NCBI GenBank assembly: GCA_945929765.1
Contig: CAMEOL010000004.1
Coordinates: forward strand, 1-19,689
DNA: 19,689 bases
DNA from: an uncultured Gemella sp.
GTDB taxonomy: Bacteria > Bacillota > Bacilli > Staphylococcales > Gemellaceae
Direction: 5' to 3'
Shown here one piece after another: positions 6,758-15,634 of the stretch. The notes under the pieces were generated by a model that had not been told where the DNA came from, made no database searches, and saw only the letters and a list, made by a program, of their open reading frames with translations. Position numbers and translations under genes: made by a program. Numbering within the stretch: position 1 is the stretch's first letter; every line of letters starts with the position of its first letter.

Positions 6758-8650
6758 ATGAATAACGTAATTATAGGAACGGCAGGCCATATAGACCATG
6801 GAAAGACCACGCTAATTAAAGCGCTAAGTGGTATCGAAACTGATACGACAGCAGAAGAAAAAGAGCGTGGAATGTCGATAAATCTAGGTTTTGCTTACTT
6901 TGATTTGCCTAGTGGTAAGAGGTGTGGGGTAGTAGACGTTCCTGGACATGAGAAGTTTATAAAAAATATGCTAGCGGGTGTTAGTGGTATTAATCTGGTG
7001 TTGTTATTAATAGATTCTCGAGAAGGAATAATGCCCCAAACAAAAGAGCATATTGATATCCTTACATTGTTAGGGATAGAGAACTATATTATAGTTATGA
7101 CGAAGATTGATCTAGTAGAAGAAGAATATCGTGAGTTGGTCAAAGAAGATATTAGTTCATTTGTTAAGGGAACTTTATTAGACGGTAGTCCGATAGTAGA
7201 GGTAGATTCTATTAGTAGAAAAGGAATAGATGTATTACTTAGAGAAATAGATCAAAAAACAGAAGATATTGCGAAAAAGAATGAAGCTAAAAATGCTCGT
7301 CTTAATATTGATAGATCTTTCCAAGTTAAAGGTTTTGGGACCGTAGTTACCGGAACATTGACAGAGGGTAAAATTTCGGTAGGTGATGAGTTAGCTATTT
7401 ATCCAAAAAATATTAAGACTAAAGTTCGTAATATTCAAGTTCACGAAAAAGATGTCGAAACGGCTTATGCAGGACAAAGAACGGCAATCAATCTAAATAA
7501 TGTTACGGTGAATGATGCAAGACGTGGGTTTACTTTAGCAACGCCTGATTCGTTGACGAAAACTTATATGATAGATGCAGAGCTAACTATTATAAAAGAA
7601 GCTACGGCAAATGTAGAGCTTTGGGATAGGGTGCGTGTTTATACCGGGACTACAGAAGTTATGGCTCGTGTGGTTCCGTTAGGAATAGAGGTTTTAGAAG
7701 CGGGAACTACTGGCTTTGTTCAGTTGCGTCTAGAAGAGGAGATAGCCGTAAAAAATTATGATAAATTTATTATTAGGACATATTCTCCGATGATGACTAT
7801 TGGTGGAGGAGTTATTTTAGACGCTAATCCAAAAAAACATAGTAGATTTAATGATGAAATTTTGTCTAAATTAAAAATTCAATCAGAAGGAAGTCTTCAA
7901 GATTTAATAGCTAACTATTTGCTTACGAGTCACGAATATTTGACTAGTGATAAAGAAATAGCAAAATCATTAGAAAGTGATTTAGATACTGTAAAAGAAG
8001 AATTAGCAGCGCTAGTAGAGAACAGCGTAGTAGCAACTATTAATGGGTATTACATCCATACGAAGAAGTTAGAAGATATTAAAGAAAAAATATTATCAAA
8101 AATTGAAGAGTATCATAACAAATATAAATTACGTATCGGTATACCGAAGATAGAGCTTTTGTCGAAGTTTAAACTTAGTCAAAAAGAAATTACGACATTA
8201 ATAGATTTATTAATCTCTCAAAATGAAATAAAGGCTATTAAAAATTTCATAGCTAAAAAAGATTTTGAGGTTAAATATGATAACAAGCAACAACAAGAAA
8301 AAAATCGTATCGAAAAAGAGTTGTTAGTTACAAAATTCACACCACCGACAATTAAAGATTTAACGAAAGGAATTAAAGCCAATTTCGAGTTGTTAGATTC
8401 TTTAGTGGGGAATACTATAGTAAGGTTAGATGATGACTTAGTACTGCATAGTGACGTTTATGACGCTGCTGTTCAGAAAGTAAAAGATCATTTTGCAAAA
8501 AATGACCAAATGACTTTGGCGGAATTTAGAGATATGACAGGTTCTAGTCGTCGTTATTCTATGGCTATATTAGAATATATGGATAAAAATAATTTAACGA
8601 AACGTGTAGAAAACTACAGAGTTATCGGGAAAGAACTACAAGGTGAGTAA
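6758..8650 (+). CDS. selB: Selenocysteine-specific translation elongation factor
   Basis: SelB binds GTP, Sec-tRNA(Sec) and the SECIS hairpin and delivers Sec at UGA codons. Its 630 aa are full length. The GTPase domain shows [13 protein letters not shown] (7-19), the switch segment [23 protein letters not shown] (60-67) and TKID (115-118). Two beta-barrel domains follow ([12 protein letters not shown], then [13 protein letters not shown] and TIGGGVILD), then the C-terminal winged-helix repeats (about 370-630) that bind the SECIS RNA in SelB but are absent from EF-Tu. The start follows AGGAG at about eight nt. The next gene starts one base after the selB stop. Identification is secure. Confidence 0.97.
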   Translation: MNNVIIGTAGHIDHGKTTLIKALSGIETDTTAEEKERGMSINLGFAYFDLPSGKRCGVVDVPGHEKFIKNMLAGVSGINLVLLLIDSREGIMPQTKEHIDILTLLGIENYIIVMTKIDLVEEEYRELVKEDISSFVKGTLLDGSPIVEVDSISRKGIDVLLREIDQKTEDIAKKNEAKNARLNIDRSFQVKGFGTVVTGTLTEGKISVGDELAIYPKNIKTKVRNIQVHEKDVETAYAGQRTAINLNNVTVNDARRGFTLATPDSLTKTYMIDAELTIIKEATANVELWDRVRVYTGTTEVMARVVPLGIEVLEAGTTGFVQLRLEEEIAVKNYDKFIIRTYSPMMTIGGGVILDANPKKHSRFNDEILSKLKIQSEGSLQDLIANYLLTSHEYLTSDKEIAKSLESDLDTVKEELAALVENSVVATINGYYIHTKKLEDIKEKILSKIEEYHNKYKLRIGIPKIELLSKFKLSQKEITTLIDLLISQNEIKAIKNFIAKKDFEVKYDNKQQQEKNRIEKELLVTKFTPPTIKDLTKGIKANFELLDSLVGNTIVRLDDDLVLHSDVYDAAVQKVKDHFAKNDQMTLAEFRDMTGSSRRYSMAILEYMDKNNLTKRVENYRVIGKELQGE

Positions 8651-8651
8651 T

Positions 8652-9803
8652 ATGTCTTATTATTTTGATTATGGAGCAACGTCATTAAAGAAGCCGAAGA
8701 AAGTTGCAGAAAAAGTTTATGAAATTTTGGCGTCAAACAATTATGCAAATCCGTCAAGGGGTAGCTATCCTGAAGCTAACAACGCATTCGCAGAAATTTA
8801 TAAAGCACGCAAAGCTGTAGCTGATTTCTTCGGTATGGCTGACGAAAAATATGTAATATTTACTAATAATTCAACAGAAGCTCTTAATATAGCTATTAAA
8901 GGTATTCTTAAGGCAGGAGACCATGTTATAACTACGAAGATGGAGCATAATTCTGTTTTGCGTCCGATATATCAATTATCTGTAGAGCGTAACGTAGATT
9001 ACAGCATAGCAAAGAGCGATGAAAATGGAATTGTTGATTATGAAGATTTGGCTAATTGTATAAAAGATAATACGAAGTTAGTTGCTGTTACCCAAGCGTC
9101 TAATGTTACCGGCAATTTGATAGACTTAGAACGAGTTGTAAAAATTTGTCGAGAAAAAAATATTTTAGTATTAGTAGATGGTTCCCAAGCTGCAGGGGTA
9201 ATACCTACTAATTTAGAAAAATTAGGGGTTGATCTGTATTGCTTTACTGGGCATAAGAGTTTATTTGCTCCGCAGGGAGTGGGCGGTTTGTGTATTGTAA
9301 ACAGAGATATTGATATAGCTCGTCATAACGTTGGCGGAAGCGGGATAAAAACTTTTGACAAGGAACATCCTGCCGAATATCCGTTACGTTTAGAAGCGGG
9401 AACACATAATACACCGTCAATAGCTGGGCTTTTGGCAGGGATCGAATATATTAACGAAAACGGGATAGAAAACCTTCGAGCGAAGCAACTTGCATTCGCA
9501 GAAAAATTTTATGCAGAGTTAAAAGATTTGGAATGTTTACAATTTTATGGTGATTATACTGCGCCGAAGACTGCGGTAGTGTCATTTAATTTTAGAGGTA
9601 TCCCGTCAGGAGATGTTGCAGAAGAGTTGGCAGAAACTTATAATATAGCTGTGCGAGCAGGAACGCATTGTGCACCGCTAATGCACGAACACTTTGGCAC
9701 GGTAAATCAAGGTATGATTAGATTTTCTTTTTCTAGTATGAATACAGAAGAGGAGATTAATCATGCGATAAAAGCGATAAAAGAAATAGCATCAACTTTA
9801 TAA
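8652..9803 (+). CDS. Cysteine desulfurase family protein (class V aminotransferase fold)
   Basis: A PLP enzyme of the NifS/SufS type that removes S from cysteine (or Se from selenocysteine) as an enzyme-bound persulfide or selenide. I place the start at ATG 8652 (383 aa), because AAGGTGAG at the end of selB gives good spacing; GTG 8643 would overlap selB and is less likely. Marks are DYGATS (6-11), TNNSTEALN, SNVTGN, VDGSQAAG, the PLP lysine in FTGHKS (Lys202) and the catalytic cysteine in RAGTHCAPLMH (Cys340). Between selB and selA it most likely supplies reduced selenium to SelD; that substrate is inferred from context. Confidence 0.9.
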   Translation: MSYYFDYGATSLKKPKKVAEKVYEILASNNYANPSRGSYPEANNAFAEIYKARKAVADFFGMADEKYVIFTNNSTEALNIAIKGILKAGDHVITTKMEHNSVLRPIYQLSVERNVDYSIAKSDENGIVDYEDLANCIKDNTKLVAVTQASNVTGNLIDLERVVKICREKNILVLVDGSQAAGVIPTNLEKLGVDLYCFTGHKSLFAPQGVGGLCIVNRDIDIARHNVGGSGIKTFDKEHPAEYPLRLEAGTHNTPSIAGLLAGIEYINENGIENLRAKQLAFAEKFYAELKDLECLQFYGDYTAPKTAVVSFNFRGIPSGDVAEELAETYNIAVRAGTHCAPLMHEHFGTVNQGMIRFSFSSMNTEEEINHAIKAIKEIASTL

Positions 9804-9816
9804 TAGGAGTAAAAAT

Positions 9817-11199
9817 ATGCAAAAATTGTTATCACAAATACCAGCAATAAATAAAATTTTGTTATTAGATGAAATAAAAAGTTTGTTAGCACAATATCCC
9901 GAAAATTTTGTGAAAGATATTGTCAAAAAGGAAGTAGAAAAAATAAAAATCGGTATATTAAACGGAGAATGTACAGAAGTTCTACCTGTAGAAGAGTTAG
10001 TAAAAGAGATAGCTAGAGAAGTAAAAAAACAAGATCGTTTGTCGCTTAGAAGGGTTATTAATGCGACAGGAACTATTCTTCATACTAATTTGGGGAGAAG
10101 TCTTTTAAGTGAAAGTGTAAAAGAAAATTTAATTGATGTTGCTTTTAACTATTCTAATCTTGAATTTGATATTGAGGGCAAAGCTCGAGGGAGTCGTTAT
10201 ACGCATTTAATAGATATAATAAAAAGGTTAACTGGAGCAGAAGACGTCTTAGTTGTTAATAATAATGCAGCAGCTGTAATGTTGACACTAAGCACACTAG
10301 CAAACGAAAAAGAAATAGTTGTTTCACGTGGTGAATTAGTCGAAATTGGTGGAGCGTTCAGAATACCGGAAATTATTAAGTTAAGTGGCGGAACTCCTAT
10401 AGAGGTAGGAACTACTAATAAAACACACTTGCGTGATTACGAAAATGTTATTAATGAAAAGACGGGTGCACTATTAAAAGTTCATACTAGTAATTATAAA
10501 ATACTAGGTTTTACGAAAGAAGTAACGAATCAAGAAATAGCAGATTTGGCACATAAAAACAATTTAGTAGCGATAAATGATTTAGGAAGTGGTCAGTTTG
10601 TAGATTTTAGACCGTATGGATTACCTTATGAACCGACAGTAAAAGAAGTTTTAGATAGTGGAATCGATGTTGTAACGTTTAGTGGGGATAAGTTACTTGG
10701 AGGACCACAAGCAGGTATTATAGTTGGGAAGAAAGAATATATTGCCGCAATGAAAAAAAATCAGCTTACGCGTGCATTGAGAGTAGATAAGATGACTATT
10801 GCTGCGTTAGAAGCTACATTAAAACTTTATCTAGATGAAGAGAAAGCTTTAACAGAAATTCCGACATTACATATGATTTCTATTTCTAAAGAAGAGTTGC
10901 AAAAGAAAGCAGAGATATTTAAGAATAAGGTAGCACACTTAGATTTTGGTGTGGATATAATTGAAGATAAGGCTGAAGTAGGTGGCGGAAGTTATCCTGC
11001 AAGTTATTTAGATAGTATTGCTGTTAGGCTAACGCACAGTAGTATTTCTTCTACAGAGTTAGAAAAAGCTCTTCTTCATGAAGTAGATATACCGATAATT
11101 ACGAGAATTAAAGATAATAGTATTATTCTAGATATGCGTACGTTGCGTTCGCGAGAGTTTGATATAGTAATCAGTAGTCTAGAAGTAGTAACTAAATAG
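9817..11199 (+). CDS. selA: L-seryl-tRNA(Sec) selenium transferase
   Basis: SelA converts Ser-tRNA(Sec) to Sec-tRNA(Sec) using selenophosphate, as a large PLP-dependent ring. Its 460 aa are full length. Visible marks are the N-terminal helical tRNA-binding segment (1-75), INATGTILHTNLGRS (81-95), the VNNNAAAV segment (147-154), SRGELVEIGGAFRIP (170-184), KVHTSNY (221-227) and the PLP lysine in FSGDKLLGGPQAG (Lys292). It starts after AGGAG, 13 nt behind the cysteine-desulfurase gene, and is followed after 12 nt by the methyltransferase gene. Identification is secure. Confidence 0.97.
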   Translation: MQKLLSQIPAINKILLLDEIKSLLAQYPENFVKDIVKKEVEKIKIGILNGECTEVLPVEELVKEIAREVKKQDRLSLRRVINATGTILHTNLGRSLLSESVKENLIDVAFNYSNLEFDIEGKARGSRYTHLIDIIKRLTGAEDVLVVNNNAAAVMLTLSTLANEKEIVVSRGELVEIGGAFRIPEIIKLSGGTPIEVGTTNKTHLRDYENVINEKTGALLKVHTSNYKILGFTKEVTNQEIADLAHKNNLVAINDLGSGQFVDFRPYGLPYEPTVKEVLDSGIDVVTFSGDKLLGGPQAGIIVGKKEYIAAMKKNQLTRALRVDKMTIAALEATLKLYLDEEKALTEIPTLHMISISKEELQKKAEIFKNKVAHLDFGVDIIEDKAEVGGGSYPASYLDSIAVRLTHSSISSTELEKALLHEVDIPIITRIKDNSIILDMRTLRSREFDIVISSLEVVTK

Positions 11200-11211
11200 G
11201 GATGTGATATT

Positions 11212-11970
11212 ATGGGAGAAAATAAAAATAATAAAATTAGAATATCTGTAGGGAATTTTTATCGTGGTATTTCGGAAGGAACGGTAAAAACAGAAGTTGA
11301 TAATAATGATTTGAGTAAATCTTTAGGTTATGCAGACGAGTTATTAAAGAAATTACCCGAAGAAATAAATATGGGTCTTTCATGCGGTAATCCTCTTTCT
11401 TATTTGAATTTAGAAGAAGGAGAGACGTTATTAGATCTCGGTTCTGGAGGAGGAATGGACCTATTTATCGCTAGAATGAAATTTCCTAATGCAGGAACTT
11501 TATATGGTTTAGATATTTTGCCAGAAATGATTGCCAAAGCCGAAAAAGTAAGAGATGCAAAAGGTTTTGCAAATATAGAGTTTCGTCAAGGAACATTAAC
11601 AGAAAATCCATTTGAAAGTAGTTCTATCGACAAAGCGATAAGCAACTGTGTAATTAATTTAGAACCTGATAAACAAAAAGTTTATAATGAATTATATAGA
11701 ATTTTAAAATCGGGCGGAGAATTTTATATTTCTGATATTATTTTGAAACAAAATTTACCGTGTTGTATGAAAAATGATGAACGTATGTTGTGTACCTGTG
11801 TTTCTGGAGCTATTTTAGAAGAAGAGTTGCTTGCGATAATTCACAATGCAGGTTTTGAAGATGTAAAAATAGACATGCAAGAAGTAACTGATGAATATGC
11901 TCAAAAATGGGGTTACGGAAATGATATAAAGAAATATATTCAACGTGGAATTATAGTCGGCAAAAAATAA
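11212..11970 (+). CDS. ArsM-like SAM-dependent methyltransferase in the selenium operon
   Basis: A 252-aa class I methyltransferase. The SAM-binding loop is LLDLGSGGGMD (73-83), with LDILPEMI after it. It has the cysteines typical of arsenite methyltransferase ArsM: Cys58 in GLSCGNP, Cys146 in SNCVINLEPDK and Cys196 in CVSGA. Three more cysteines, 184, 185 and 194, lie in a loop before the last site. ArsM methylates trivalent arsenic bound by cysteines. The gene sits 12 nt behind selA with no arsR or other ars gene in the operon, so a selenium or mixed metalloid substrate is plausible but unproven. The ribosome binding site is weak (TAGGG), suggesting coupling to selA. Operon end lies just downstream. 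Confidence 0.85.
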   Translation: MGENKNNKIRISVGNFYRGISEGTVKTEVDNNDLSKSLGYADELLKKLPEEINMGLSCGNPLSYLNLEEGETLLDLGSGGGMDLFIARMKFPNAGTLYGLDILPEMIAKAEKVRDAKGFANIEFRQGTLTENPFESSSIDKAISNCVINLEPDKQKVYNELYRILKSGGEFYISDIILKQNLPCCMKNDERMLCTCVSGAILEEELLAIIHNAGFEDVKIDMQEVTDEYAQKWGYGNDIKKYIQRGIIVGKK

Positions 11971-12022
11971 GTATAAAAAGGTTTTATAAAAATTCTGTTT
12001 TAGAGATAAATAACATAATTCT

Positions 12023-12131
12023 GGCTGTATAATAAATACGGTTGTTAAACATAAATTTTAACATTCTTATGCACTGGTTAGCAGTTGAGTAGGGAAATTT
12101 GTATTTTAACAACCGTATTTGGCATAGAGCC
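12023..12131. repeat. 109-bp palindromic intergenic element
   Basis: Arms of 27 bp (12023-12049 and 12105-12131) match as an inverted repeat at 24 of 27 positions, including a perfect 16-bp inner part AAATACGGTTGTTAAA. They enclose a 55-nt core. The outer 19 bases of each arm recur at 37-83 on the other strand. The left arm contains a TATAAT. There is no coding capacity, so it looks like a MITE- or REP-type mobile palindrome or a structured RNA; which of these is unknown. Confidence 0.75.
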
Positions 12132-12180
12132 AATATTCTTATGCACCCGGTTGTCCGCTGCGTAAGAATATTTTATTTTT
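12132..12180 (+). terminator. Terminator of the selenium operon
   Basis: A 14-bp stem, AATATTCTTATGCA (12132-12145) with 12159-12172 (one T-G pair), has a 13-base GC-rich loop and is followed by a T-rich run (TTTTATTTTT). It starts one base after the palindromic element, as if the element had inserted next to it. A decayed copy of the same sequence lies in the core of that element (12063-12097). Confidence 0.88.
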
Positions 12181-12202
12181 CAAATTATCGTATTTAACAT
12201 AG

Positions 12203-12258
12203 TGCAAAAAACAACACGTCCAAAAGTTTTTATGAACATTTTTTGGACGTGGTATTTT
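12203..12258. terminator. Bidirectional terminator between convergent units
   Basis: CACGTCCAAAA (12215-12225) pairs perfectly with TTTTGGACGTG (12241-12251). An A-rich stretch on the left gives a U-run to minus-strand transcripts, and TATTTTTA on the right serves plus-strand ones. It separates the selenium operon from the convergent two-gene minus-strand operon and ends 18 nt from that operon's last stop codon. Confidence 0.88.
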
Positions 12259-12276
12259 TAAAATTTTTAATTATCA

Positions 12277-12867
12277 CTAATAAACGGCTTCTTGTTTTAA
12301 TTTGTTTTTTATAATGTTTTGTATTGTAATGTTTAGTCCCCATAGAAAAACAAATGGTGGAAATGAATTGTTAATAAATGGGGTGTTGTATTTATTCATA
12401 ATTGCTAAGTAGTCAAAGTGTGATTTTATTAATACTGTTGCCAGTAACAAAGAACAGATGATTAAAAACATTTTATGTTTCTTTGTGGTTAAAACAGCGG
12501 TAATTAATGTAACTAAACTAAGGATCAATACTACATAATATAAAATCGAATGTATAACGAATAATTCATGGAATAACAATATAAAACATATACATAGTGC
12601 GATAAATACAATATTATAAATTGTGTACTTAGAAAAATAAGGTAAGTTATTTTTCAGTACATAAATATTTACAAATCCAGCAACGTAAGTTGTTAGATAT
12701 TTTTTTGTTTTTATATATGCATCTTCCTCGCTATAGTTTGATATTATTAATTCTTGATAATAGACAAGTGCTTCTTTTTTTATATTTTTGGAATGTTTTT
12801 TGACTTTGTCTTGATTTGGTATTGCTTTTAGTTCATTCTCTATAAAATTTAATAGTTCAGTCTTCAT
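12277..12867 (-). CDS. Four-helix membrane protein with HAAS-like N-terminus
   Basis: A 196-aa protein. Residues 1-70 form a charged helical segment (LLNFIENELKAIP, then YYQELIISNYSEEDAYIKTK) that resembles the HAAS/DUF1129-type N-terminal module of Firmicutes membrane proteins. Four hydrophobic helices follow at about 83-104, 107-128, 133-148 and 167-185. Start ATG 12867 has AAGGGAG about eight nt upstream. It lies 29 nt behind the YusI-like gene and is probably its operon partner. No enzymatic motif; function unknown. Confidence 0.75.
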   Translation of the reverse strand: MKTELLNFIENELKAIPNQDKVKKHSKNIKKEALVYYQELIISNYSEEDAYIKTKKYLTTYVAGFVNIYVLKNNLPYFSKYTIYNIVFIALCICFILLFHELFVIHSILYYVVLILSLVTLITAVLTTKKHKMFLIICSLLLATVLIKSHFDYLAIMNKYNTPFINNSFPPFVFLWGLNITIQNIIKNKLKQEAVY

Positions 12868-12896
12868 AATATCGTCTCCCTTTTAACGATAATGGG

Positions 12897-13253
12897 TTAA
12901 AGTAACTGCTCTTCCCACTTTACTTCTTTGAAGCCTATTAACAAAATTTCGTTAGCTAGATCGAATGCTAATGGCCTTTTAATTAACATACCATCACTAA
13001 TTAATATTTTTATTTTTTCGTCTAAATCTATATGTGGCAATGTGTCTTTTAAATTTAATTCTCGATATTTCATACCACTAGTGTTGAATAATTTTTTAAT
13101 ATCTATTTTGAAAGTATTAAGAATGCTTTTTATTTCTTCTGTTGTTGGTGGTTCTTTAGTTATATCATAGAATGTTGCTTTAATATTGTTGTTGTTAATA
13201 AATTTTTTTGCTGCTCGACATGTTGAACATTTCGGATATTCGAATATTTTCAT
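12897..13253 (-). CDS. ArsC/Spx-family thioredoxin-fold protein, YusI-like
   Basis: A 118-aa protein with the N-terminal YPKCSTCRAAKKF motif (Cys9 and Cys12), FNTSGMKYRELNLK, and SDGMLIKRPLAF near the end. This closely matches Bacillus subtilis YusI as I remember it, and the arsenate-reductase/Spx superfamily generally. The start is ATG 13253 rather than the upstream TTG 13283, because AAAGGA stands at good spacing before it and the family begins with this strand. No biochemical role is firmly established for YusI; arsenate reduction or a redox role are possible. Nearness to the ArsM-like gene on the opposite strand is suggestive only. Confidence 0.88.
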   Translation of the reverse strand: MKIFEYPKCSTCRAAKKFINNNNIKATFYDITKEPPTTEEIKSILNTFKIDIKKLFNTSGMKYRELNLKDTLPHIDLDEKIKILISDGMLIKRPLAFDLANEILLIGFKEVKWEEQLL

Positions 13254-13287
13254 AATATAAATCCTTTCTTCCGTAATTATCAAGTAT

Positions 13288-13315
13288 ATTATAACACAAA
13301 AGAAACGGTTTACAA
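13288..13315 (-). promoter_or_regulatory. Promoter of the YusI-like operon
   Basis: On the minus strand TTGTAA (13315-13310) and TATAAT (13293-13288) stand 16 nt apart, giving a leader of about 30 nt before ATG 13253. Confidence 0.65.
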
Positions 13316-13642
13316 AGTGTTTGTATCAAAAAAATAACATATTATTTTTACTGTTTAAATATACATTAATATTTATTGATAAAATAAAAAATATTTATGT
13401 TTGGATATTTTAATGTGATTGAGATATAAAATAGGGAGTTACTCAAAATCGTTATCTTAAAAATAGATTTTCTAGAGTTTCTCCCTTGCATAAAGTTTAT
13501 TAAGTTTTAAAAATTGTTTCTAATAAGTTGTGGGTAATAATCTACTTTGTCTAAGTAGGTTATTTTTAGGTGGTTTGTATATTTTTGTTTAATTTCATAC
13601 TGAACTTTGTTCTTAGATACACCATTACAAAAATCTTCGAAA
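13316..13642. other. Gene-free AT-rich stretch with one long imperfect hairpin
   Basis: No credible gene. AGGGAG (13433-13438) pairs with CTCCCT (13481-13486) and the stem continues inward through ACTC/GAGT and AAAATC/GATTTT with two mismatched steps. Followed on the minus strand by ATTTTAT, it may end transcription of the broken VanZ-family gene. The remainder shows nothing I can name. Confidence 0.45.
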
Positions 13643-14126
13643 TTATATGTAGTTACTTATTATTAGGAAGAATAATATCATAATAATTATAGAAAAAATA
13701 TTTAGTATCACAGTAGTATCTTTTTCTAAAATATATGCCATTATTTTGTATATGACAACACCTATAATAGCTCCTAGAGTGTTGTCTATGACATCTGTTA
13801 TGTCTGTTGTTCCTATTGCAAATATATATTGACTAATCTCGAAAGCAGAACACAGAAGAAATGCGAGAAATATTATAGCGATGCTTGGCATATTTTTTTT
13901 TGAGCATTTTACAATAAATTCCAAATGGTATAAATACCAAGATGTTAAGGAGTATTTCTACAGGATTCATATATAAGTATGGTTGTAAATTTATTATTCT
14001 GTAGTTACGTGTTGCTAAAAAATAACTAATATCAGTTTCTAATTTAAAAATAATTATCCATACTAATAAAATCATATATAGAAAAAATAGGAATGAAGTT
14101 ATAGTTTTATTTATTTTTTGGAACAT
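13643..14126 (-). pseudogene. VanZ-family membrane protein, frameshifted at a run of nine A
   Basis: Two overlapping minus-strand reading frames form one VanZ-like protein. The first (from ATG 14126, with AAAGGAGAG upstream) carries a membrane helix and the motif INLQPYLYMNPVEILLNILVFIPFGIY. The second (up to 13643) continues with a helix, ISQYIFAIGTTDITDVIDNTLGAIIG and a last helix. They join at A9 on the minus strand (T9 at 13893-13901). Removing one A gives M-L-K-K-N-M-P-S-I-A and an intact protein of about 160 aa, the family's normal length. VanZ relatives are membrane proteins, some tied to glycopeptide resistance; the role here is unknown. The break may be a real mutation, a phase switch, slippage or a sequencing error. 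Confidence 0.82.
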
Positions 14127-14152
14127 AGTCTCTCCTTTTAATTTATTGCTTA

Positions 14153-14181
14153 ACTATAACATAATGGAAATAATAAGTAAA
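14153..14181 (-). promoter_or_regulatory. Promoter of the VanZ-family gene
   Basis: On the minus strand TTTACT (14181-14176) and TATAGT (14158-14153) stand exactly 17 nt apart, about 27 nt before the VanZ start codon. Confidence 0.65.
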
Positions 14182-14204
14182 GTTTAGTTATTTTTCGAAA
14201 AACG

Positions 14205-14233
14205 TTTAAAAAAATTTCGAAATTTGTTATAAT
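14205..14233 (+). promoter_or_regulatory. Promoter of pepS
   Basis: TATAAT (14228-14233) with a weak TTTAAA (14205-14210) 17 nt before it, diverging from the VanZ promoter. The stretch 14194-14226 has two TTTCGAAA-like palindromes that could be a binding site; this is speculative. Confidence 0.55.
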
Positions 14234-14269
14234 TGATATTAATATTTAATATTTAAGGAGTGAGGCAAT

Positions 14270-15499
14270 ATGACATTAGAACAAAGAATTCAAAATTATG
14301 CAGCTATCGTTGCTAAGATTGGGGTAAACGTTCAAGAAGGACAAGAGATATTAGTTCGTTCGAGTATAGAAGCTCGTGATTTTACGTTAGCAGTTACGGA
14401 AGAATTATATAAATTAGGTGCGAAGAAAGTTACTGTAGATTGGCGTGATCAAAAATTGACACGCAAAACATTAACTTATGCTTCGAAAGAAACGTTAGAA
14501 GAAGTGTCGCAATGGTTTGTTGATAAGCACGAAGAAATCGGAAAGAAAGCAGCAGGAGTAATTTCGATAATAAGTGATGATCCAGATGGTCTAGCAGGAG
14601 TGGATGGAGATAAGTTGAAAGCAACTATGATAGCAACATCAAAAGCGCTTAGAAATTTCCAAAAAACTTTAATGAATAATGAGTGTCCTTGGACTATTGC
14701 AGCGGCAAGTTCAGTAGCGTGGGCTAAAAAATTATTCCCAGATCTTTCTGACGAAGAAGGATACCTAAAACTTTGGGATCTAATTTTAACTGCTTGTCGA
14801 GTAGACGGTAACGGGATAGAAAATTGGGAAAATCACATAAAAACTTTGGACGAAAAAGGATCGTTCTTAAACGAACATCAATTTGCTAAATTGCACATAA
14901 CTAGTGCTAAAGGGACAGATCTATATGTAGGACTGCCGAAGAATCACATTTGGCAAAGTGCAGGAAGTATAGCAGGGAAGACGGGACAACGTTTCGTAGC
15001 GAACATACCTACAGAAGAAGTGTTTACTCTTCCTCACAAAGATGAAACTAGCGGGATAGTTTATAATACTAAACCTTTAAATTATGCAGGGGTAATAATC
15101 GATAACTTCTGGTTGAAATTTGAAGAAGGAAAAGTCGTTGATTTTGATGCGGAACGTGGTAAAGAAGTATTAGCTAATTTACTTGATACAGATGAAGGAT
15201 CTAGAAGAATAGGAGAAGTTGCATTGGTTCCATTCCATTCACCTATTTCTAACACGAATATTCTATTTTTAGAAACTTTATTCGACGAGAATGCATCTTG
15301 TCATATTGCGCTAGGTAGAGCTTATCCTACATGCCTTGTTAACGGAGAAAATATGACAGAAGAAGAATTAGCAAGTGCAGGAGCTAATGATAGTTTAACG
15401 CACGTTGACTTTATGATTGGTGATGAGACTACAGAGATTACTGCAATTACAGAGTCTGGTGAAGAGGTAGCTATTTTTAAAGCGGGTAACTGGGCTTAA
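14270..15499 (+). CDS. pepS: Aminopeptidase of the M29 family (PepS/AmpS type)
   Basis: A 409-aa cytosolic metallo-aminopeptidase that removes N-terminal residues from peptides. It has the typical M29 beginning (LEQRIQNYAAIVAKIGVNVQEGQEILVRSS), GAKKVTVDWRDQKLTRKTL near 54-72, and the C-terminal metal-site region with NTNILFLETLFDENASCHIALGRAYP and SLTHVDFMIGD. The length is normal. Start ATG 14270 has AAGGAG upstream. It appears to be transcribed alone, from its own promoter to the hairpin at 15522. Confidence 0.93.
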   Translation: MTLEQRIQNYAAIVAKIGVNVQEGQEILVRSSIEARDFTLAVTEELYKLGAKKVTVDWRDQKLTRKTLTYASKETLEEVSQWFVDKHEEIGKKAAGVISIISDDPDGLAGVDGDKLKATMIATSKALRNFQKTLMNNECPWTIAAASSVAWAKKLFPDLSDEEGYLKLWDLILTACRVDGNGIENWENHIKTLDEKGSFLNEHQFAKLHITSAKGTDLYVGLPKNHIWQSAGSIAGKTGQRFVANIPTEEVFTLPHKDETSGIVYNTKPLNYAGVIIDNFWLKFEEGKVVDFDAERGKEVLANLLDTDEGSRRIGEVALVPFHSPISNTNILFLETLFDENASCHIALGRAYPTCLVNGENMTEEELASAGANDSLTHVDFMIGDETTEITAITESGEEVAIFKAGNWA

Positions 15500-15521
15500 G
15501 AAAAATTAATAAATATTATAG

Positions 15522-15557
15522 AAGCAACTGGAAAATAATATTATTTTTCAGTTGCTT
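15522..15557 (+). terminator. Hairpin after pepS, probable terminator
   Basis: AAGCAACTG (15522-15530) pairs with CAGTTGCTT (15549-15557), and inside it AAAATAA pairs with TTATTTT, so the stem is nearly continuous with a tiny loop. The following sequence is not a clean T-run (AACTTTG), so termination may be partial. Confidence 0.65.
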
Positions 15558-15634
15558 AACTTTGTTACTTATGTAATAATAAATGTATGATAATTTTTGT
15601 GAAAGATTTATATTAAAGTAAAGAAGGTTTGAAG

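Noticed and set aside
8643..8651. GTG start for the cysteine-desulfurase gene overlapping selB
   Set aside because: The same bases serve as an AAGGTGAG ribosome binding site for ATG 8652, which also matches the family's N-terminus.
12928..13170. Plus-strand reading frame opposite the YusI-like gene
   Set aside because: Antisense shadow of a gene with clear family motifs; no ribosome binding site.
14430..14624. Minus-strand reading frame inside pepS
   Set aside because: Antisense shadow of a secure gene, Leu/His-rich with no family resemblance.
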